Made by a program: the position numbers and the translations under genes | Assembly (NCBI GenBank): GCA_012517375.1 | Contig: JAAYVC010000027.1 | Span: 1-46,682, forward strand | Reading direction: 5' to 3' | DNA: 46,682 nt | Origin: a bacterium | Lineage (GTDB): Bacteria > Hydrothermota > Tepidihabitantia > B3-TA06 | Shown: in pieces, positions 17,911 through 27,100 of the stretch | Position numbering within the stretch: position 1 is the stretch's first letter | Layout: each line of letters opens with the position of its first letter | Notes under the pieces: generated by a model | The model's database searches: none | The model's input: the letters and a program-made list of their open reading frames with translations, nothing else | What the model was told of the DNA's origin: nothing

Positions 17911-18765
17911 ATGCCCGAGGAGATTATTAATCAAATAAAACCGAATATCCTTTTAGTCGACGATGAAAAGGATTTTGCCCAGGCGATGTCGACTCTTCTG
18001 AGCGCCGAAGGGTTCCAGGTTTCGCTTGCCCATTCAGGCACGGAAGCGCTATCGGTCTTTGACAGGAACCAATTCGACCTCATCGTTACCGATCTCAAGA
18101 TGCCGATTATGGATGGAATTGAGTTAGTGAGACAGGTCCGTAAACTGAATCCTAATCAGCCCATAGTCATAGTCACGGGGTTTCCCGGACAGCTTACGCC
18201 TTGGAACAGAAGGCTGAATGAGACCGAGGAGGACGTTTTAGAGCTGGGTTCGCTCAGCTATCTGGTTAAGCCTTTTCAGCCGAAAAGGCTCATAGAGGTC
18301 GTAAAGAGCGCTATAGAAAAGAATAAGACGCGACCCAGAAAAACCATACAGGAAGTGCAAATCCGCAACCTCAAGGCGGAGAAAGGAGGGGTTAACTGGG
18401 TGTCAAAGATAGCCCAGAAGACGCTTGAGGAGAACGCCGAGTCCATAGACGGTCTAATGGCTGTGGGTCTTGCAGACACATCAGGAAGAACGCTTGCCCA
18501 GGTTAATCCGGCAGGCATCGCGCCGGAGCATTACTGCGGACGGTTTGCAATAATCATGAGCATAATGAGGGAGATTGCCCGTGAGACAGGCTCGGCAAGA
18601 ATCATTCAGACGCTCGTGGAATCTGAATCCTCCTGGAATCTCGCCCACTTCATAGGAACAAGCAACTACTATCTCTGCATTGTTGCCGCGCGTAAGGCAC
18701 CCCTCGGCAATCTGAGAACGGTAATTCGCAAGCTGGCGGAACGATTCGAGAAGATAGTGACTTAA
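17911..18765 (+). CDS. Receiver-Roadblock/LC7-like response regulator
   Basis: The protein has 284 aa. A receiver has LLVDDEK, Asp61 in IVTDLKMPIMDG, VTGF and YLVKPF. The loop after VTGF carries an extra ~15 residues (around TPWNRRLNETEED) that the neighbouring receiver lacks. The C-terminal ~115 residues resemble Roadblock/LC7 domains: a helix, GLMAVGLADTSGRTLAQ, a long helix, then a sheet ending YYLCIVAARKAPLGNLR. Roadblock proteins such as MglB regulate small Ras-like GTPases, so this may link phosphorylation to a GTPase. The ATG has GGAGG six bases upstream. The Roadblock assignment rests on pattern only. Confidence 0.75.
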   Translation: MPEEIINQIKPNILLVDDEKDFAQAMSTLLSAEGFQVSLAHSGTEALSVFDRNQFDLIVTDLKMPIMDGIELVRQVRKLNPNQPIVIVTGFPGQLTPWNRRLNETEEDVLELGSLSYLVKPFQPKRLIEVVKSAIEKNKTRPRKTIQEVQIRNLKAEKGGVNWVSKIAQKTLEENAESIDGLMAVGLADTSGRTLAQVNPAGIAPEHYCGRFAIIMSIMREIARETGSARIIQTLVESESSWNLAHFIGTSNYYLCIVAARKAPLGNLRTVIRKLAERFEKIVT

Positions 18766-18792
18766 ACGGTCTCAAAGCCGTTAAGAGCCAAT

Positions 18793-19113
18793 CTAGCGCA
18801 GTATTACTGACTTTCTGGTAATGCTTTCACTCCCGCTTTCAAGTCTTATAAAATAGACCGCGCTCGGTAGGTCCGACGGCATCTTCGTCTGTCCGGAACG
18901 ACTGACGTTAAATGTCGCCACTCTCCTGCCCGAGGGATCAAAGGCTGTAATCGCACCCCCTTTATCCTCGGGAATCGAATAGGTAATCACCCCACCCTCA
19001 GAAACTTCTAAAGCGAGATTGGGGCGTTGTGACGATGCCTCCTCAATCCCTTCGAGGGGATAGGTGCAAACGTATTGTCTTATCATTGAGATTGAGAGAA
19101 ATCTGCAAGTCAC
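18793..19113 (-). pseudogene. orphan sorting-domain remnant
   Basis: The last ~65 residues are a clear Por/T9SS type-A tail (FDPSGRRV, AVYFIRLESG, TRKSVILR), close to the tail of the gene at 7358. In front there is only a linker (EGIEEASSQ), with no signal peptide and no passenger domain. The first 20 residues look like chance sequence. It is most likely the 3' end left when a larger secreted protein was deleted; a translated product could not be exported. Confidence 0.6.
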
Positions 19114-19146
19114 AAAAAGACGAGCGCTCTCATCTTTTTGTTTTTG

Positions 19147-20682
19147 TTATTGCATCTCCTCGAGCTTCTTGCGTGCAAGCTGGCCGGTTTCGCCCCGCGG
19201 GTCGAGCGCGAGCGCGTCCCTGAAACACGTACGGGCCATAGTGAAATCGGCTTTGCCGTTCCCGTTCGGTGTGCAGCGGGAGCGTTCGAGATACGCTAGT
19301 CCAATGTTGAAGCGTACGTCGGCCAGACCAGAAAACTTAATTCCCAGCCTGTCCATCAGTTCTAGCGAGCGTTCGTAGTGAGTGATTGCTTTGTCCCAGT
19401 GCCCCCAGGCTAATGATATCCAGGCAAGGTCTAGCTGCGCCTGGGTTTCAACACCCATGTCCGGATAAAATCCGAGCGCTCGGTCAAGGAAGCTGTCCGC
19501 CTCTGGAAGCCTTCGTTCCGCTATGTAGCGCTCGCCTATCTCCACGCATATACGCGGCAGGGCAACAGGGTTGTAGCCCGAAAGCCCGAGACGTTCAAGC
19601 CTTGGTGCAATGCTGTCTGCTTCATAAACGCTTCTTGAATACTGGACAAGCGCTTCAACCATCCCGGCATAAGCCAGAACCCTTAACGTATCGCCCGGCG
19701 GAATGACCCTCAGGAGTCCGGCAAACTCTTCGGCTGCAAGGTCGTATCGCTCCTTGAGTCCGTGTGCGGACGCCTTGAGCATGCGGGCCTCGTAGATTCG
19801 GTGCGTGTCTGATGTGGCCGCTAAAAGCTTTTCTATGATAAGGGTCGCCGAATCGGGCATCCAGCGCCTGACCATAAGCGAGGCGTAGCGTACGCTAGCC
19901 TCCTCCCAGAAGCGGGATTGCGGATGCTCCTTGAATATGCGTTCCCATGCCGAAAGGGCGGTCCAGCCGTCGCCGCAGAGGCCTGCAGATATGCCTGACC
20001 AGTACAGCGAAAACGGGGCAAGCCTTTCGATATACGGCATGTACAAATCCTGCTTCCGGTACTCATCCGCTATCAGGCTGAAGTATCCGGCTGCGGTATC
20101 AATCGATTCAGGCGTCGCTTTAGCCAGATAAGAAAGGCCAAGCCCTTCAACCGCGAGAAGGATGGCCGCAGGGTCGGAGTATCTCTCGAGCGCGCGTTCA
20201 AAATCCGAACGAACCTCTACAATTGAATCCTTGTCGGTAACGGCGGACAGCTGTTCGAAAATCTCGAGCGTATGAGCCACCTCCGAGAGGTCGCTTTCCT
20301 TTGGTATCCGGCCTAGATGGGTGAGAGCCCAATCGCTTCGGCCTAGCCTTGAATACGCTTCAGCCGCTATCAGATTCTGTTCCGGGTCCCATGCGACGCC
20401 TGTTTCCCTTTCTGCATAAAAAAGCACCAGAAGCGCTTTAGCCGGGTTCTCCCTGCGGTTGTAAAGCGCCGAGAGTATGGTAGCCGCCTTCAGCCGCTCC
20501 TCCGAAGGCCTCAATGAATCCTCAACGAGTTTTGTGAGACCCCGTTCGGGGTTGCCCATCTTGAGAAGCGAGTCCAGGAGAAGCTCGACGCGTACGGGCT
20601 CTACCGGAGGCCGCATAACGGCTGCATTCCAGAATCCGAAAAGCATTGTAAAAGGAAGAGCAAGAAAAGATATAATCCGCAT
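19147..20682 (-). CDS. Exported TPR-repeat protein
   Basis: The protein has 511 aa with a hydrophobic N-terminus (MRIISFLALPFTMLFGFW), either a signal peptide or an anchor. The rest is helical, with many TPR-type repeats; the clearest are at 415-470 (a line of E-A-x-x-x-x-x-A-L repeats) and near the end (FRDALALDP). Such proteins scaffold envelope complexes; no partner is visible. The ATG at 20682 has GAGG five bases upstream and a promoter in front; the frame is open for a further 49 codons upstream, but those contain no signal sequence. The sorting-domain remnant follows directly. Confidence 0.75.
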   Translation of the reverse strand: MRIISFLALPFTMLFGFWNAAVMRPPVEPVRVELLLDSLLKMGNPERGLTKLVEDSLRPSEERLKAATILSALYNRRENPAKALLVLFYAERETGVAWDPEQNLIAAEAYSRLGRSDWALTHLGRIPKESDLSEVAHTLEIFEQLSAVTDKDSIVEVRSDFERALERYSDPAAILLAVEGLGLSYLAKATPESIDTAAGYFSLIADEYRKQDLYMPYIERLAPFSLYWSGISAGLCGDGWTALSAWERIFKEHPQSRFWEEASVRYASLMVRRWMPDSATLIIEKLLAATSDTHRIYEARMLKASAHGLKERYDLAAEEFAGLLRVIPPGDTLRVLAYAGMVEALVQYSRSVYEADSIAPRLERLGLSGYNPVALPRICVEIGERYIAERRLPEADSFLDRALGFYPDMGVETQAQLDLAWISLAWGHWDKAITHYERSLELMDRLGIKFSGLADVRFNIGLAYLERSRCTPNGNGKADFTMARTCFRDALALDPRGETGQLARKKLEEMQ

Positions 20683-20698
20683 GATAACCTCGGTTGAA

Positions 20699-20726
20699 AC
20701 TCTAAGCGAAAACGGGAGCTTGTCAA
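20699..20726 (-). promoter_or_regulatory. promoter of the exported TPR gene
   Basis: TTGACA-N16-TAGAGT on the - strand, with a start about 10-15 nt before the ATG. It overlaps the open frame upstream of that ATG, which supports the shorter protein. Confidence 0.6.
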
Positions 20727-20929
20727 TCGGACAAACTACCATCCCGCATACAGAAAAGTTCTTAAGGTGAGTGTTCAGTCGAGTCGCCTTCCTCTTAAAG
20801 AATAAACAACAATCACCCTTCCCCTGCACCTTCCCGACGAGGGAGGGGTTCCGACTCTTAATCGGGGTAGTCAGATTTCTATGGCTCTGGTCAGTATAAG
20901 CAATAGAATACGCTCATAATAAAAAGAGA

Positions 20930-20946
20930 GCAGACCTGGTGTCTGC
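20930..20946 (+). promoter_or_regulatory. leader hairpin of the terminase cassette
   Basis: GCAGAC-CTGGT-GTCTGC has perfect 6-bp arms and ends 8 bp before the GGAGG of the first cassette gene. A CATAAT lies upstream, but I find no convincing -35. Confidence 0.35.
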
Positions 20947-20966
20947 ATCAAAACGGAGGTTTGTTA

Positions 20967-21230
20967 ATGATAATCGAATACGTCGCAAAGGCGTTCGAGG
21001 CGATTACCCTTGCGCTCAAGGGATGCGACCGCGACCGGCTGGAAAACGGTCTCCGCGACGCCCTGGAATCGGCGCGCGAGGATCTGCGCAAGGCGCTCGA
21101 GGAACTTAAAGCGGTGCAGGGCGATGACAGAAAGTTCTACGATGCTATACTCAAGTACGCGCTTTCAAAAAAAGCCGAACTCGGGGACAACATAACCGAT
21201 ATCCTGCGCTTTCTGGGCCAGGGCAAGTGA
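20967..21230 (+). CDS. Small helical protein, first gene of the terminase cassette
   Basis: This 87-aa protein is strongly helical and charged, with no signal peptide or membrane segment. The middle (residues ~25-50) is a heptad-like run of E, K, R and A that could form a coiled coil. I recognise no family. The ATG has GGAGG seven bases upstream, which excludes a Met two codons earlier. It opens a tight four-gene + strand unit (gaps of 1 bp, then overlaps of 23 and 11 bp) that ends in a terminase, so a role in DNA packaging or its control is the natural guess. Confidence 0.6.
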   Translation: MIIEYVAKAFEAITLALKGCDRDRLENGLRDALESAREDLRKALEELKAVQGDDRKFYDAILKYALSKKAELGDNITDILRFLGQGK

Positions 21231-21231
21231 A

Positions 21232-21492
21232 ATGGACCTCGTTGCTCTCATCCGGGAGGTCGGCATACCGTTCGCACTTCTTATCGCCGCCGTGGGGGTC
21301 TTGTGGCGTTCCTGGCGGCTCGAATGCAGGCTGCGCAGCAGGGATGAAGAGGAACGACGCAGGGGACTCCTTGAGCGCGAGAACGAGCTCTACTCCCTGT
21401 ACCGCGAACTCGCGTTGAGAGACCTTGGCAATCTCGTGGACAGGCGCAGAGCGAGGCTGGAGGAGAAGGATGGCAGAGACCGAGAAGATTGA
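21232..21492 (+). CDS. Small single-span membrane protein, holin-like layout
   Basis: This 86-aa protein has one membrane helix near the N-terminus (residues ~9-27, GIPFALLIAAVGVLW). A highly charged coiled-coil tail rich in E and R follows. This layout, a short hydrophobic N-terminus and a charged helical remainder, is that of BhlA/UviB-type phage holins and of some terminase-adjacent membrane proteins; sequence identity is not clear. The start lies one base after the previous stop. Confidence 0.55.
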   Translation: MDLVALIREVGIPFALLIAAVGVLWRSWRLECRLRSRDEEERRRGLLERENELYSLYRELALRDLGNLVDRRRARLEEKDGRDRED

Positions 21493-21808
21493 TGTTGCAA
21501 GCTTCAGACGAAAGGCTATAGGAGACCTTGAGCGCCTTCACGCGCGCTATCTCAGGGCAATCCAGTCGGAAAAGGAAGATCCGGAAACAGCAAAACTGGA
21601 AAGGGCCGCAAGGCTTTTTCCTTTACTCGTCAAGACCGAAGAAAATCTGCTTTCGTCCGCCGAGGAGAGCGAGGGAAGAAAAAGACTTGAAGACTCGCTT
21701 GAGCTTCTCTTTTCCGTTCTGCGCAAGGTTATTGGCAGCGAGTTCGACTCTAAACGCAATGAGATACTGAAGGCGCTCGAGGCCGAGCTGAAGTTTGATG
21801 GCCGCTGA
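21470..21808 (+). CDS. Helical protein before the terminase, possible small subunit
   Basis: This 112-aa protein is all-helical and acidic-basic, without membrane segments. By position (directly before and overlapping the large terminase, ATGGCCGCTGA) it could be the small terminase subunit. Small subunits have an N-terminal DNA-binding helix-turn-helix and a coiled-coil core; here the core is plausible but no clear helix-turn-helix is seen. The ATG has a GGAGGA five bases upstream and lies inside the previous gene. Confidence 0.5.
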   Translation: MAETEKIDVASFRRKAIGDLERLHARYLRAIQSEKEDPETAKLERAARLFPLLVKTEENLLSSAEESEGRKRLEDSLELLFSVLRKVIGSEFDSKRNEILKALEAELKFDGR

Positions 21809-23252
21809 AGATAGAGCCCTGCTCGAGGCATTCCTCGAGCGCCTTAAAGCCCAAGCGCCCCTCCTTGCGCGTTACCGCGAAAACCCCGCGCTCTTTTTCA
21901 CAGAGCGCGGGGTCCGTCTTTTCGGGGAACTCGAAAGGCTTTTTCAAGACGTTTATTCTCTCAAAACCCGCAGGGCTGTGGCGCTCGCTCCCAGAGGGGG
22001 AGGCAAAACCTTCTGTGCTGCAATGCTCGCTTCGGCGTTCTTCCTTTTCCGGGATTTCGACGTCGGTATAGTAGCCGGCTCCGAGACGCAGGCTTTAGCT
22101 CTGTTCTCCTACATAACAGAGTGGTTAAAAATGCCCGCAAGCCAGGAAACGATAGAAACCATCAAGCGCAGCGACATTCTTGGCGCGGCCGGCAACCGGA
22201 TAGTCGCGCGCACCGCATCCTCGCGCTCCATACGCGGTCTTCATATCGGACGTGGCAGGCGCGGCGCCCTTCTCATAATCGATGAAGAAGCCGAGGCGGA
22301 GGAGGATGTGGTGCGTGCGGCCCGATATATAATCCGAACGGCCGAGCCGTCCGTTATCCTGCGCGCCTCGACATACCATAAGCTTTCAGGCTCATTCGCC
22401 AACCTTGTCGAGAATCACCTCGCGCAGGGATACGAGCTATACCGCTGGTCTAGTTTCGATATCGCACAGCCGTGTTCCTACAGTTGCGAATTATGCCCTG
22501 TGACGGAGTTCCGGACATTGTACTGCAAGGGTAAGTCTAGGGATTCCGCGGGCTGGCTTCGTGTTTCCGAAATTGCAAGCGAGTGGAAGGAAAGTTCCAG
22601 AGAGACCTTTGAGATAGAGGTCATGGGCATGAAGCCCGCCTCCGCAGGTCTCGTGATAGCGCCTGAAGCTTTGAACGCAGCCGTCACAATGCAATCGCAG
22701 GGTTTTTCAAAAGAGGCGTGCTGGGCAGGAGTGGACTGGGGGTTTTCGGGCATGACGGCTGTGGTCGTAATCGCGCTCTCCGGCAACTGTGTTCACGTAA
22801 CCCATACCGAAGCGTTCGAGAGGCAGGGCATTGAAGCAATCGTAACAAGGTTAAAGCAACTCCGTGAACGCTTCAACTTGAGGGAGGTTTTCCCCGATTC
22901 ATCCCATCCCTTCGAGAACTCGAGACTGCGCGACGAGGGGTTTGCAATCTGGGGCGCGTCGCAGGACAGCTCCTCAACCCTTGGAGTGCCTTTCTCGGTC
23001 TTCAAGGAGGAGGGCGTATCCATACTTTCATGGCTTTTCGAGAAGGGCCGCATCCGGATTCCGGAGTCCTCGACCACCCTCCTCGGTCAGCTTCGTTCGT
23101 GGCGCCGGGACGCCTGCGGCCATATCATAAAAAAGAACGATCACTTTCCCGATGCGCTCGTAGCCGCGATGATGAAGCTCAAGATTATGGGCGTGGGTCA
23201 GAAACATAAAACTTACCCTGTTACATCGGGAAGCAGATTCTTCAAACCTTGA
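21798..23252 (+). CDS. Phage-type large terminase (ATPase plus nuclease)
   Basis: The protein has 484 aa. The N-terminal motor has Walker A APRGGGKT (near residue 66), Walker B LLIIDEEAE (near 160) and the coupling RASTYHK. The C-terminal RNase H-like nuclease has three acidic clusters: GVDWGFSG, VFPDSSHP and HFPDALVAA. All parts of an active packaging enzyme are present and the length is normal. It should translocate and cut DNA at a portal. No portal, protease, capsid or tail gene follows: a terminator comes at once, and the next genes lie on the other strand. The ATG overlaps the previous stop by 11 bp; a TTG three bases earlier is the only alternative. Confidence 0.85.
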   Translation: MAAEDRALLEAFLERLKAQAPLLARYRENPALFFTERGVRLFGELERLFQDVYSLKTRRAVALAPRGGGKTFCAAMLASAFFLFRDFDVGIVAGSETQALALFSYITEWLKMPASQETIETIKRSDILGAAGNRIVARTASSRSIRGLHIGRGRRGALLIIDEEAEAEEDVVRAARYIIRTAEPSVILRASTYHKLSGSFANLVENHLAQGYELYRWSSFDIAQPCSYSCELCPVTEFRTLYCKGKSRDSAGWLRVSEIASEWKESSRETFEIEVMGMKPASAGLVIAPEALNAAVTMQSQGFSKEACWAGVDWGFSGMTAVVVIALSGNCVHVTHTEAFERQGIEAIVTRLKQLRERFNLREVFPDSSHPFENSRLRDEGFAIWGASQDSSSTLGVPFSVFKEEGVSILSWLFEKGRIRIPESSTTLLGQLRSWRRDACGHIIKKNDHFPDALVAAMMKLKIMGVGQKHKTYPVTSGSRFFKP

Positions 23253-23275
23253 GGCAATCTATGTCCTTCAACGAA

Positions 23276-23298
23276 AAGCGGCGCCTTTGGCGCCGCTT
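23276..23298 (+). terminator. terminator after the terminase
   Basis: AAGCGGCGCC-TTT-GGCGCCGCTT, a perfect 10-bp stem 24 bp after the stop, followed by GCGAGTTTTG. A weak T tract suggests incomplete or bidirectional termination. Confidence 0.6.
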
Positions 23299-23326
23299 GC
23301 GAGTTTTGAACGGAGAGTTTAAGTGT

Positions 23327-23626
23327 TTACACTATCGGCTCTGGAACGTCAGGCCCAAGAGAGGCATCCATAAATCGCACGAAGTGATCGCCGAACTCCT
23401 CCCTTATCAGGAGTCTCAAAGAGGGTGTGACACGGTAGGCAAAAACCTCAATCTCAAGTCCGCCTGAAGGATCTCTTCTCACGGTGATCCCTTTCACATC
23501 GGGATGAGTGAGAACAGCCATGTTCGAACCGAAATCAATCAACAGGTTTCCACGATTTGACTGGGCAGCCGTTTGGTCAAACCAGTCTTCGGCGTCAATG
23601 GGTCCGAAATCTTCACCAAGAAACAT
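23327..23626 (-). CDS. Small protein of unknown function, second gene of a sigma-54 operon
   Basis: This 99-aa protein has no signal peptide or membrane segment. The middle (GGLEIEVFAYRV, then LIREEFGDHFVRF) predicts strands followed by a helix; the end is Pro-rich (GPDVPEPIV). I recognise no family. It starts 12 bp after the stop of the small secreted gene, with only a weak AAAGAAG site. The operon has a sigma-54 promoter and sits beside a kinase/sigma-54 activator, so it is probably part of that regulator's output. Confidence 0.55.
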   Translation of the reverse strand: MFLGEDFGPIDAEDWFDQTAAQSNRGNLLIDFGSNMAVLTHPDVKGITVRRDPSGGLEIEVFAYRVTPSLRLLIREEFGDHFVRFMDASLGPDVPEPIV

Positions 23627-23638
23627 ATGGTCTTCTTT

Positions 23639-23848
23639 CTAAAGTCTTGGCGGAGGCGGGGGTTCCGGGTTAGGTTGAGGCGGTGTTGGCGGACCGCTGA
23701 AGGTAGTATCGTCCTCGGCAATAAAAGAAGGTCCGGCATCCTGGACGGTAACCGAAGGCGCAGGTGACGCATAAAGCGGGATCGCCAACACAGCGATAGC
23801 GCCAAAAACAATTCCGATTAGGATTAGCTTTCCGAAATTTTTACTCAT
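23639..23848 (-). CDS. Small secreted or anchored proline-rich peptide, first gene of a sigma-54 operon
   Basis: This 69-aa protein has residues 5-27 (KLILIGIVFGAIAVLAIPLYA) as a signal peptide or anchor. The remainder is a low-complexity acidic stretch and then a proline-rich tail of PNPEPPPPP type. The ATG has a perfect AAGGAGG with normal spacing, so translation should be strong. Its length and composition suggest an extracytoplasmic tether, spacer or signal peptide rather than an enzyme. I recognise no family. Confidence 0.6.
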   Translation of the reverse strand: MSKNFGKLILIGIVFGAIAVLAIPLYASPAPSVTVQDAGPSFIAEDDTTFSGPPTPPQPNPEPPPPPRL

Positions 23849-23919
23849 AATTGTTCCTCCTTATAGCCTGTGGCTATTATGTAAACGAAGCCAATCGCGT
23901 CAGCAGGAACTATTATTAA

Positions 23920-23934
23920 GCAATATGCAAGCCA
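23920..23934 (-). promoter_or_regulatory. sigma-54 promoter of the small secreted operon
   Basis: On the - strand TGGCTTGCATATTGC has the GG and GC of the -24/-12 boxes exactly 10 bp apart and matches TGGC-N7-TTGC. The predicted start is near 23908, about 60 nt before the ATG of the small secreted gene. Confidence 0.7.
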
Positions 23935-24006
23935 AACTCACAAAAGCTGGAATTATAAAGACTTAATCAACATTCAGCGCTCAAGGAAACAGCTTCAGTC
24001 GCTCGC

Positions 24007-24103
24007 AACTGTCAATTTTAGGTTGCAGTTTTTTGTGCCGTTCATTAAGTTTCCTTTTTATTTAATCTTAAAAAAGCGCAACTGTCTCTGAAAAGTGACA
24101 GTT
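24007..24103 (-). promoter_or_regulatory. two palindromic activator sites for the sigma-54 promoter
   Basis: AACTGTC-N10-GACAGTT (24080-24103) is perfect. AACTGTC-N10-TGCAGTT (24007-24030) has the same left arm and five matching bases on the right. The longer shared word CGCAACTGTC recurs 73 bp apart (seven helical turns). Both lie 100-190 bp upstream of the sigma-54 promoter, as expected for an activator of this class; the upper one overlaps the end of the activator gene. Confidence 0.65.
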
Positions 24104-27100
24104 ATGAAGTGATGGGTCGGATTATATTATAACGCGAGATGAGTCTTGAAAGATGCTGTCTTGAAATATTCAATTTTTTTGCTGCGCGGCTTACGTTGCC
24201 TCGGGTTTCGAGAAGGGTGCGTTTTATCAGCTCCTCCTCTTCAATCCTCTTTGCGTCCTTTAGAGTTTTGGTCTCAAATGGGACTGAAGGAAAGAACCTC
24301 TGGTCAAGAAGGTCTTTGGTTATTTTCTTCCCGCGTACGAGGATAGCGGCCCTTTCGAGTACGTTAGCAAGCTCTCTTATATTGCCTGGCCACGGATAAT
24401 CAAGAAAAGCCTGCATTACTTCATCGCTCACTTCGGTCACGGATTTGTTTAGTTCAAAAGAAGATTTCTTCAAGAAATGATTCACGAGTTCCCGGATATC
24501 CTCCTTGCGCTCCCTTAAGGGCGGGATATAAAGCTTGAAAGTATTGATTCGATAATACAAATCCTCTCTGAAACGTCCTTCACGCGTCTCAACCTCCAGG
24601 TTTTTATTCGTAGCGAAAATGAATCTGATGTTTATCCTGCGCTTAGACGATTCGCCAAGCCTGCGAAGGACTCTTTCCTCAATAACCTCAAGAAGCTTTG
24701 TCTGCATGAAGGATGAAATGTTGGTTATTTCGTCCAGAAAGACGGTTGATCCGTCCGCCGCCTCTAAGAGGCCTATCCTGTCTTCAGTTGCGCCGGTAAA
24801 AGCGCCCTTCCTGTGGCCGAAGAGCTCGGCCGCGAAAAGATTCTCAGGGAATATTCCGCAGTTGATGGAGCAGAACTCACGGCCGTGACGCAGGCTTCTA
24901 TCGTGTATGAGTTTCGCCATTACGCCCTTGCCGGTGCCCGTTTCGCCCTCGAGCAGAACGTTCGCCTCGGAACGCGCTGCACGTTCTATCTGACTATACA
25001 ACTCTCTTGTCGCTGGGGAGTTACCGAATACTACTCCGGACTTTTCCCATTTTTTCCTTTCGCGCGAGAGTCTTATCTCCTCACGCATTTTGTTGAATTC
25101 AGAGGATTTGTCGATTGTAGCTGCAAGTATGTTGCCCAGCGACTCAAAATAGGTAGTGTTATCGGGATTAAAAAGGCCAGGTTTTGTGCTGTCAAGATAT
25201 ATTGTTCCCAGGAGCTTTGAGCTAGTTTTCAGGGGGATACAAAGAATGGAACGGATTTCATTCAACAGGATGCTTTTTGAACGGTTGAAGCGCCAGTCTG
25301 TTGTTGCATCAGCCGTGTATATGGGTTCAAGACCCTGGGTAATCTGGCGCATAACGGTTTCCGAAAGACGTCTTGCCTCGTTGCGGGAAGGCGTCTCTGT
25401 ATGCTTGGATGCAACGGCGTATAGCTTGGAATCTTCATGCAGAAAGATGACGCCTCTCGCCGCAGATGTAAGTTCGAGGAGTACGGAAAGAACCTGAATC
25501 ATGAAATCTTCTTCCCCTAATCGGTAGTTCAAGAGTTCGCTTATGCGCCGCAAGCCTTCCAGATACAGGGGAGCAAGACCGGTCTGCTCGCGCCAGGCCG
25601 AGAAGTTCTGGGACTTGAAAGCTTCTATTTTTCTGAGTTCAGGCAATGCGCCCAGTCTTTCAAAAACAGCCTTGGAGTCCTCAAGCGCTGCTTGCGCCTC
25701 ATCCGAATACCCGTTCCTTTCAAAAAGCACTTTCGAGAGCATTAAAAGGGAGAGTCCTTCCTGGTACGTGTTCTCCTGGAGCTTGAGCAGTTCGATACTC
25801 TTACGCAACAAACTTATTGCGTTTGCGTAGTCTTTTGAATGACGGTATGCAATAGCTTCCAACCGCAATATCTCGCCCCTGGAACCTTCAAAACCCGATG
25901 TATCCATCTTCGAAGATATGTGTTTGATAATCGAGAGCGCTTTTTCGATGTCACCCTCCGCAAGCAGGAGTTCGCATTCAAGAATAGAAATTTCAAAAAG
26001 ATAAAATAAGCTTTGTTTTTCTGGAAGATCGGAGAATTTCCCGCATATAATTTCTCTCGCGGTATCCAAATCTCCTTTGTCGAGAGCCATGCGGCATTTA
26101 AGAGTGAGTATCCCAAGTTCGGCGCCGGGATAGCGTCTCTCGCTAGTAAGCAGGGAAGCTCTTTGAAGGAGCCTTGTCGCCCATTGTATTTTTCCCTGCA
26201 TCCGGCACAGATCGGCCCAGTTGATTAATACGTAAGGTTTGTGTTGAGAGTCTTTTCTTGCAGCAATTGTTTTCCATAACTCGAGATACCCATCCCATCC
26301 TGAGCGCCATTCTCCCACAAGTGAAGAAATATCTGCATTAAGAAGCTTCAGCTCGATAACATTTTCGTCGATTCCATTCTCAGCCATAAGTTCAAGAGCT
26401 TGCTGAACGTAACTTTTCGCTTTCCTGCGCATTCCCCTGTAAAAAGAAATCTTTGCCTGAAGACGCAGGATCGTTGAGTTGAATCTTGCATCACCTGCAA
26501 GCCGGGCGAATTCGCTAGCGTGTTCAATGTACTCTCCAGCTTCTTTAAGCCTGCCTGACGCCATAAGAGTCTCTGATGCAAGGGATGACGCCTGAAAAGC
26601 TATCACCCATTCGTTTCTATTTCCCGCTTCCCCTGTTACAACCTTCACGTATTCCAGGGCTTCTTCGTTTTTTGACTGCTGAAAAAGAACCCAGGCGAGC
26701 ATATACGCATTTCTTAAATAAACCTCCGATTTCGCGTCCGACAAATTGAGCGCTCTTTTGAAGACTTCTTCGGCGTATTCATATTTACCCAGCTTGAGTT
26801 TGTTCCATCCTCTTGCTGAAAGAATCTCTTCCAGAAATCTCGAGCGCGTTCCTTCGAGTTTCGTTTCCGCGGCATCAACAAGCTCTTCCGAACGGTCAAT
26901 TTCTCCTACCCGCTGATAGGCGAGACCAAGAAGGAGTAGTATTTTCGCCTCCTCCTCTCTTTCTCCTCCAGCGAGTTCAAGGGCTCGATTGTAGTAAGCC
27001 TTTGAGGAAGCTATGTCTTTTTTGAGATCGGATATTCTCCCGAGCTCAAGGAATACATCCTTCCTCTCCAAACCGGAGAGATCGTATTCAAGAAGCCTTT

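Noticed and set aside
20967-23252. Integrated prophage
   Set aside because: No integrase, portal, capsid or tail genes and no flanking direct repeats were found; only the terminase is phage-like.
23249-23467. 72-codon + strand frame after the terminase
   Set aside because: It reads straight through the terminator hairpin and overlaps the better-supported 99-aa gene on the other strand.
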